64,000 bases of DNA from Apostichopus japonicus (lineage: Eukaryota; Echinodermata; Holothuroidea; Aspidochirotida; Stichopodidae): assembly GCF_037975245.1 (NCBI RefSeq), contig NC_092573.1, forward strand, positions 16,978,265 to 17,042,264, written 5' to 3'. The notes beneath the pieces were generated by a model. The model was not told where the DNA came from and did no database searches. It was given only the letters and a program-made list of their open reading frames with translations. Within the stretch, counting starts at the first letter, position 1, and each line of letters opens with the position of its first letter. The position numbers were made by a program, and so were the translations under genes. Shown here in pieces: positions 58,760 through 64,000 of the stretch.

Positions 58760-59184
58760 CAGTGTTTGCACATGGTGTACTAACAAAGTGGAATTGAAAA
58801 AATTGCACAATGTTGTCCTTTTGTTTACATTTGCCTCTTCAGTGTCGTGAAAGTAACCACTTGCACACTCACTCTCTCCTTGGCTATGTATGTGTATGGT
58901 GGTGTTATATAAACACCTTACTACTCCAGTCCACATTGTTAGTAATTCCCCACTTAAATTCTCTCACATCGGGATACACAACTAACACCATTGTGCAGGT
59001 TACCTGCTTATGTGTAATTTTGGTCAAAATCACCTTTTTAGCCTCAAAAACCAGTCAAGCGTGAAATCATGAGACGTTTTTGCAATATTATCAATGACCC
59101 TCCAACACAAATTATTTCATACCAAACTTAGCCCTCAAACTACAAAAATTTTGAAAATAGTATATTGCCTATACATGTAGGTGT
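58760..59184. other. Unclassified spacer
   Basis: No gene or repeat recognised. Confidence 0.45.
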
Positions 59185-59655
59185 CACACCACAACACATT
59201 GTTCCATTGACTTGCACACTAAACTTGTCACTTTCAAGACCTACCAAAGTATAGATATAAGTTTCCTACTGTACATCCTACCCACCAAATGATAGCTGAG
59301 ATCTTGACCATTCATGGCACTTGCAAAGTTCTATATCATGACAGTTTAGATTTTTAGCTAGAAGAGGAGCAAGTTTAACATACTGAACCACCACCCTTCC
59401 ATCTGCCCGCTCGGAGTAATATCAACATTTAACCAAAGATTTTCTAAATAGTGTATATCACCTTCGATCCTTTCTTTTTTTCACACCATTTGTACTTTAT
59501 ACTCTGCTCTATCATATAAAGGCAGAACAAATCATGCTGGTAACTGATAACATGCTTAAACAAGCATTACATTCGGTACTTTTACCTCTTATCTCCGACA
59601 GTTAACCTTTCGAGCAGATGTACACTACTCAAATTGTGGTGCGGTACCAACAGCA
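59185..59655 (+). repeat. ~470-bp direct repeat, copy 2
   Basis: Second copy of the 53277 repeat. The two copies bracket the CCGTT element, the Mutator-like relic and the endonuclease pseudogene. Confidence 0.8.
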
Positions 59656-60250
59656 CTTAAATGTGATATAACTATACTTTAATGCATCTAAATTGCAGCC
59701 TAAAAAAGATGCCTTCTATGCTATTTGAAGCCAAACAATAACTTTGACAGTAGTTTTATACTGGAATATGAAAACTCATCTTTTGATGCTGTATTCTGGT
59801 CATCTTGTATGAGTGCCAGGGTACCTTGTGAGGTACAGACAGTCAATTAAAATGTCAATTTGCCTCTCAAGAACTAATACCTTCTATCTAGCAAACAATG
59901 GAAATCCCTTGATATGAACATAGAATTGACAGCGGTAAACTGTACAGTCAATTTACTATTCGCAATGTAGGAACTAATAAATATTATATGAGTACCAGTG
60001 TAGCTTGTGGGGTACAGAACTCAAATAAATCTACCTTAATTCATCTAAGTTGCAACCTGAAGTAGATGCCTTCATTTGCTATTAGAAGTCAAACAATAAC
60101 TTTTACTGAGGTTTTATACTGGAATATGGATATTCACCTATTGATGCTGCATTCATGTCATGTTGTATGAGTGCCATGATACCTTGCAAGGTACAGACAG
60201 TGAAATAATATGTCAATTTGTGTCTCAAGAACTAAACCTTCTTCCTTGTT
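59656..60250 (+). repeat. ~350-bp satellite-like units, cluster 2
   Basis: Two diverged units with TATGAGTACCAGTGTAGCTTG, CTAGCAAACAATGGAA and TTGATGCTGTATTCTGGTCAT markers. Confidence 0.8.
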
Positions 60251-61364
60251 AACAAGGAAATTCCTTGATATGAATCCACATAGCTGGAGTGTATCTTTCC
60301 AGAATACAGCTTGCATGTATACACAGAGAAACAGCTGGATTGTTTGGGTTTTATTGTTTATTTCAAAATCAATGTGAAGGTTGATATTGGAAAGAAAGGA
60401 AAAATTTTCTTTATAGGGGTATTTACAATACATCGCATAATTGGACTTAATTTACACACTATTTTTTCATTGGAATGACTAGGCAAATATTGTTATCAAT
60501 ATTAAGTGATATATCATAGGAAGATTTTATGATTTAAAACTGACTTGGTCATGTTCAATTGATATGAAGAAAAGCACATCAGTACCTCTTTGACGTAAAC
60601 ATGACTAAACAGCCATATTGAACTTTCAGGAACTCACTGTGTTTACTCATTACAAGAAGACTGTATGAGAGCTGGATGCGATTATATGTCTTGCTACTAA
60701 GAGAGTTTAGAATCAGCTCCTAGAGAAGAGGAATATCTTATCACTACATGCATGTACCGGGGAGTTGTTATGGAAAAACTCCCTGCATGTACTGTAAGCC
60801 ATTCAATTGCATATATTGTTAAAGTGTATGCATATGCAAAGAGAGAATTCATGCTTCATGACCCACATGCAACTGACCAGGTACGGCCAGTCCTATGCAG
60901 TGCCTTGTTATACATTTCAAAGTGTGGATGTGAGGAATGTAAATGATTGAATGCCAAAGAAAGAGCTTCTATTTGTATGGCCAATAAACATTTCATTTTC
61001 TGATGTCCCACTTAAAGCATTAGCTTTAAAACTTGAGGGCTGTCTAACCTCATAAGTTATGTAATTTGAGGAAAGACTTCAAGGATTTTCAGCTTAAGTA
61101 GGATTTGGGGCACCCAGGGTTCGGGATAACAAGATTTGAGTGGAATACTGTCTGGATACACTTCTCTCTTCTCCCAGTTCCCCACCTTGCCACTGACCAT
61201 ATGCACATTACCATTTTGAATTGTACTAAATTCAGTCCTCCTTTAGTCATGTACAATTGCCCCCCCCCCCCCCCTCCAAGAAAAAAGACATCAAAGAATT
61301 ATTATATTCTCTAACCCTGTATTAAAAAAAAAAATCAATCAATTCTTTTTTTACATCTTCACAG
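60251..61364. other. Spacer with short hairpin
   Basis: Includes the imperfect GTACCGGGGAGTT/AACTCCCTG hairpin near 60750 and a C-run at 61260-61274. A 64-residue frame (60752-60946) ending CGCEECK shows no domain I can name. Confidence 0.45.
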
Positions 61365-61507
61365 GTAGAGAAGTGTTTGCAACAAAGCAATTCAGGAAAG
61401 GTGATTTCTTACTGGAATATAGAGGAGAAAAGAGAGAGAACCAAGGAAGATGGCAACAGCATCATCACCATCATATACTTTTATGAGATTGGTGGAACTA
61501 AAGAATG
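61365..61507 (+). pseudogene. SET-domain exon, frameshifted
   Basis: Acceptor TTTACATCTTCACAG (ends 61364) and donor GTAAGT (61508) border 143 bp. With a split Gly codon the first frame reads REVFATKQFRKGDFLLEYRG, the start of a SET lysine methyltransferase domain (the GRGVFA..F..G.F..EY.G pattern of KMT5A-like and related proteins). The matching continuation, IIYFYEIGGTKEW, is one base out of frame. The shift lies between GGAGAAAAGAGAGAG and the CATCATCAC run. Either a decayed exon or a sequencing/assembly error. No catalytic NHS exon was found downstream in the window. Confidence 0.6.
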
Positions 61508-61559
61508 GTAAGTTTTCTTCCCATTTATAGTCAGTATGTTTTTATTTTTATTAATCTCT

Positions 61560-62740
61560 ATTCATAACATCAACTAATTAAAACATGTACCTAGCAAACA
61601 ATGGAAATTTCTTGATAAATTAATCGAATTGACATAGTAATCTGAACAGTCCATTTATTTTTGGCACAGTCGGAGCAAACAAATATGATATGAGTACCAC
61701 TGTAGCTTGTGGGGTACATAATTAAAATGTGATATAAATATACCTTAATTCATCTAAGTCGTAGCTTTAAGTAGACGCCATCATTGCTATTAGATGTCAA
61801 ACAATAACTTTTACTAAGGTTTTAAACTGAAATATGAAAATTCACCTGTTGGTGCTGTACTCTGGTCATTTTGTAAGAGTGCCAGAATACCTTTTGGGGT
61901 ACAGACAGTGAAATAAAATGTCAATTTGTTTCTCAACAACTGAAACCCTCTACCTACCAATCAACATAAATTCCTTGCTATGAATTCATGGAATTGACAG
62001 CGATAACCTGTACAGTAAATATATTCTTCGCATTGTAGGAGCTAATAAATATGATATGAGTACCAGTGTAGCTTGTAGGGTACAGAACTTAAATGTGATG
62101 TAAATTTACCTTAATGTATCTAAGTTGCAGCCTAAAGTAGATGCCTTCATTGCTATTAAATGTCAAACAATAACTGACAGTGGTTTTATACTGGAATATG
62201 AAATTCACCTATTGATGCTGTATTCTGGTCATGTTGTATGAGAGGCAGGATACCTTGCAGGGTACAGACAGTGAAATAAAATTTCAACTTGTCTCTCAAG
62301 AACTAAACCACTCTTCCTAGCAAATTCTGTGATAAATTATTGGAATTGACAGCTCCGTAATCTGTACAGTAAATTTATTATTCGCATTGTAGGACCTAAA
62401 GATATTATATGAGTACCAGTGTAGCTTGTGGGGGTACAGAATTTAAATATGATATTTAAATATACCTGAACATATCTGAGTTGCAGCCTAAAGTAGATGC
62501 CTTCATTGCTAATAGTCAAAAATAACTTTTACTGAGGTTTTATACTGGAATATGAAAATTCACCTATTGATGCTGTATTCTGGTCATGGTGTATGAATGC
62601 AAGGATTCCTTGTGGGGTACAGACAGTGAAATAAAATGTCAATTTGGCTCTCATGAACAAAAACCTTCTACCTTGCAAACAATGGAAGTTCCTTGATATG
62701 AATTCATCAAATTGACAGCGGTAATCTTTGCACCTGTCTC
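61560..62740 (+). repeat. ~350-370-bp satellite-like units, cluster 3
   Basis: Three to four tandem units; the AATTGACA marker occurs at about 61629, 61993, 62342 and 62712. Units contain AATAAATATGATATGAGTAC and GGGTACAGACAGTGAAATAA. Confidence 0.9.
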
Positions 62741-62919
62741 GATTTTGATCGCATTTGGAATAAACAGTTAGTAAAAAGCCACGTGGGACTATTATTTTTT
62801 AGTTATCCCATCTATAATCCATTATTATCATCTGGTACATTTCATTGTAGGTCTTTCCTTCTATGAAACAAACAAGGGAAAAAATAATAATTGGGAGAAT
62901 TCTTTCAATTTCTTCCACA

Positions 62920-63110
62920 TGGTAGCCTAACACCACACTAAGTCACAGGGGAAATCTAGCCTAACCATATGTTTATTCGCTGAAACTGGGACGCAGTTAT
63001 AAGATATCCATTGAGTACTTTAATTATTGCTGTTAACTTCCACCATATGGTAGCCTTATACCAAACTAAGTCAATGGGAAATTCTTGCCTAACCATTGGT
63101 TTGACAAAAA
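62920..63110 (-). repeat. Paired repeat related to 26280-26470
   Basis: Two copies of a segment (GTAGCCTAACACCACACTAAGTCA near 62930 in shortened form and GTAGCCTTATACCAAACTAAG near 63052) are inverted relatives of the pair inside the Harbinger-like element. Confidence 0.65.
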
Positions 63111-63209
63111 ATAAATCACACCTACCGTTGGATTCGACTTATAAATTATGAAATGCTTAGTACGGCGTCAGATGGGTATCCGGGTACCCAGATACCCTGT
63201 GAAAACACT

Positions 63210-63475
63210 ACTGAATTCATGGATTGACAGCGGTAATCTGTACAGTAAATTTATTATTCGCATTGTAGGACCTAAAGATATTATATGAGTACCAGTGTAG
63301 AATGTGGGGTACATAATTTAAATATGATATTTAAATATACCTGAACATATCTGAGTTGCAGCCTAAAGTAGATGCCTTCATTGCTAATAGTCAAACAAAA
63401 ACTTTTACTGAGTTTTTATACTGGAATATGAAAATTCACCTATTGATGCTGTATTCTGGTCATGTTTTATGAGTG
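63210..63475 (+). repeat. ~350-bp satellite-like unit, cluster 4
   Basis: Partial unit resembling 62342-62600 very closely (ACCTAAAGATATTATATGAG in both). Confidence 0.85.
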
Positions 63476-63482
63476 GCAGCAT

Positions 63483-63780
63483 GGGGGGGGGACATGTCCC
63501 CCCAAATATTTTAGTTGAGGGGATACAGTTTCTAATATCCCCCCCCCAATATTTGGTGGCATAATTTTTTTTTAGCATATTTTTTGTATTTTTTTATGAT
63601 ATCGCTAGTAATTTCAAAATAGAAAATGCTTAGATGCAACTTACAAGGCCTGTGAAGTGCCATTTCCAGCGATCTGGGAGGCATTTTTACCCAAAATTTT
63701 CTTTTGTGCTTCGCGCCAACTTATGGTGGCGCTACGCTTAGATAGTTTGCCTACAAGCTTTGCCCCTCCCTTGGCAAATT
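63483..63780 (+). repeat. hAT-like MITE fragment with G/C palindrome
   Basis: GGGGGGACATGTCCCCCC palindrome at about 63488-63505, a poly-T stretch, then CATTTCCAGCGATCTGG and the GCGCCAAC..GGTGGCGC hairpin at 63713-63746. Same family as the 42.8-44.4 kb cluster. Confidence 0.7.
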
Positions 63781-63939
63781 CCTCGCAAGGCGCCTATCTA
63801 ACCGTGTCACAATTTGTAACTATATACGACCGAAAGTAGTTTTTACTTTTTTTTTTCTCAAAATGAATAGCTAGACCGACCGCATCCATAATGAAATTTG
63901 GCAGATAAAAAAGGAAAATAGGGCTGTAGCAACCATATG

Positions 63940-63940
<1 letters not shown>

Positions 63941-63983
<43 letters not shown>

Positions 63984-63990
63984 TATATAT
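63941..63990. repeat. TA-rich microsatellite
   Basis: ATATAT run with AAATATATAT variants near the window end, followed by GGGCGGCGAT, possibly the head of another GGGCGG-type element. Confidence 0.85.
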
Positions 63991-64000
63991 GGGCGGCGAT

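Noticed and set aside
1-64000. CRISPR array or bacterial operon content
   Set aside because: No short direct repeats with unique spacers of regular size and no bacterial gene organisation; tandem repeats here have homologous units.

Overview
This window looks like repeat-dominated genomic DNA from an animal, probably a marine deuterostome such as an echinoderm. That is inferred from AT-rich, intron-like spacing, GT/AG splice-like sites, abundant short hairpin MITEs and decayed animal-type transposase families. There is no bacterial-style gene packing, and the longest open frames lie in tandem repeats. I found no gene I would call intact and functional.

Layout. 1-14.8 kb is a satellite of about 18 units of about 860 bp, each carrying a perfect 16-bp hairpin and an AT-rich hairpin. 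15.2-16.7 kb is a hAT-like element between TA microsatellites. 16.8-17.3 kb is a foldback with tRNA-like sequences. 18.2-18.6 kb is a 54-bp minisatellite and 18.8-21.1 kb a ~400-bp tandem array packed with AGGTCA half-sites. 21.9-26.9 kb is bounded by 36-bp inverted repeats and TTA duplications (PIF/Harbinger-like) and contains a solo LTR. 26.9-33.8 kb is a transposase-like pseudogene split by a 4.6-kb inverted-repeat element, which itself holds a TTAA-flanked MITE. 35.25-39.58 kb is a long foldback element interrupted by a hAT-like element that carries a solo LTR. 41.7-42.7 kb is a second solo LTR of the 24.8-kb family. 45.5-46.6 kb is a Ty3/Gypsy integrase relic. 47.5-53.25 kb is a large inverted repeat enclosing a hairpin and a GC-rich minisatellite. 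54.1-55.2 kb is a TIR element built from CCGTT motifs. 55.4-57.5 kb is a Mutator-like transposase relic, followed on the minus strand by a His-Me (HNH) endonuclease pseudogene split by a TTAA-flanked MITE. 59.7-63.5 kb is mostly ~350-bp satellite units, with one frameshifted SET-domain exon at 61.4 kb.

How the parts relate. The region records successive insertions: several elements have matched target-site duplications, so relative ages can be read (solo LTR inside hAT inside foldback; MITE inside TIR element inside transposase gene). Putative cellular or domesticated content is limited to a few exon-like pieces with splice-like borders (32.1, 34.0, 40.2, 61.4 kb). Family assignments come from motif recognition by eye and were not searched against any database.
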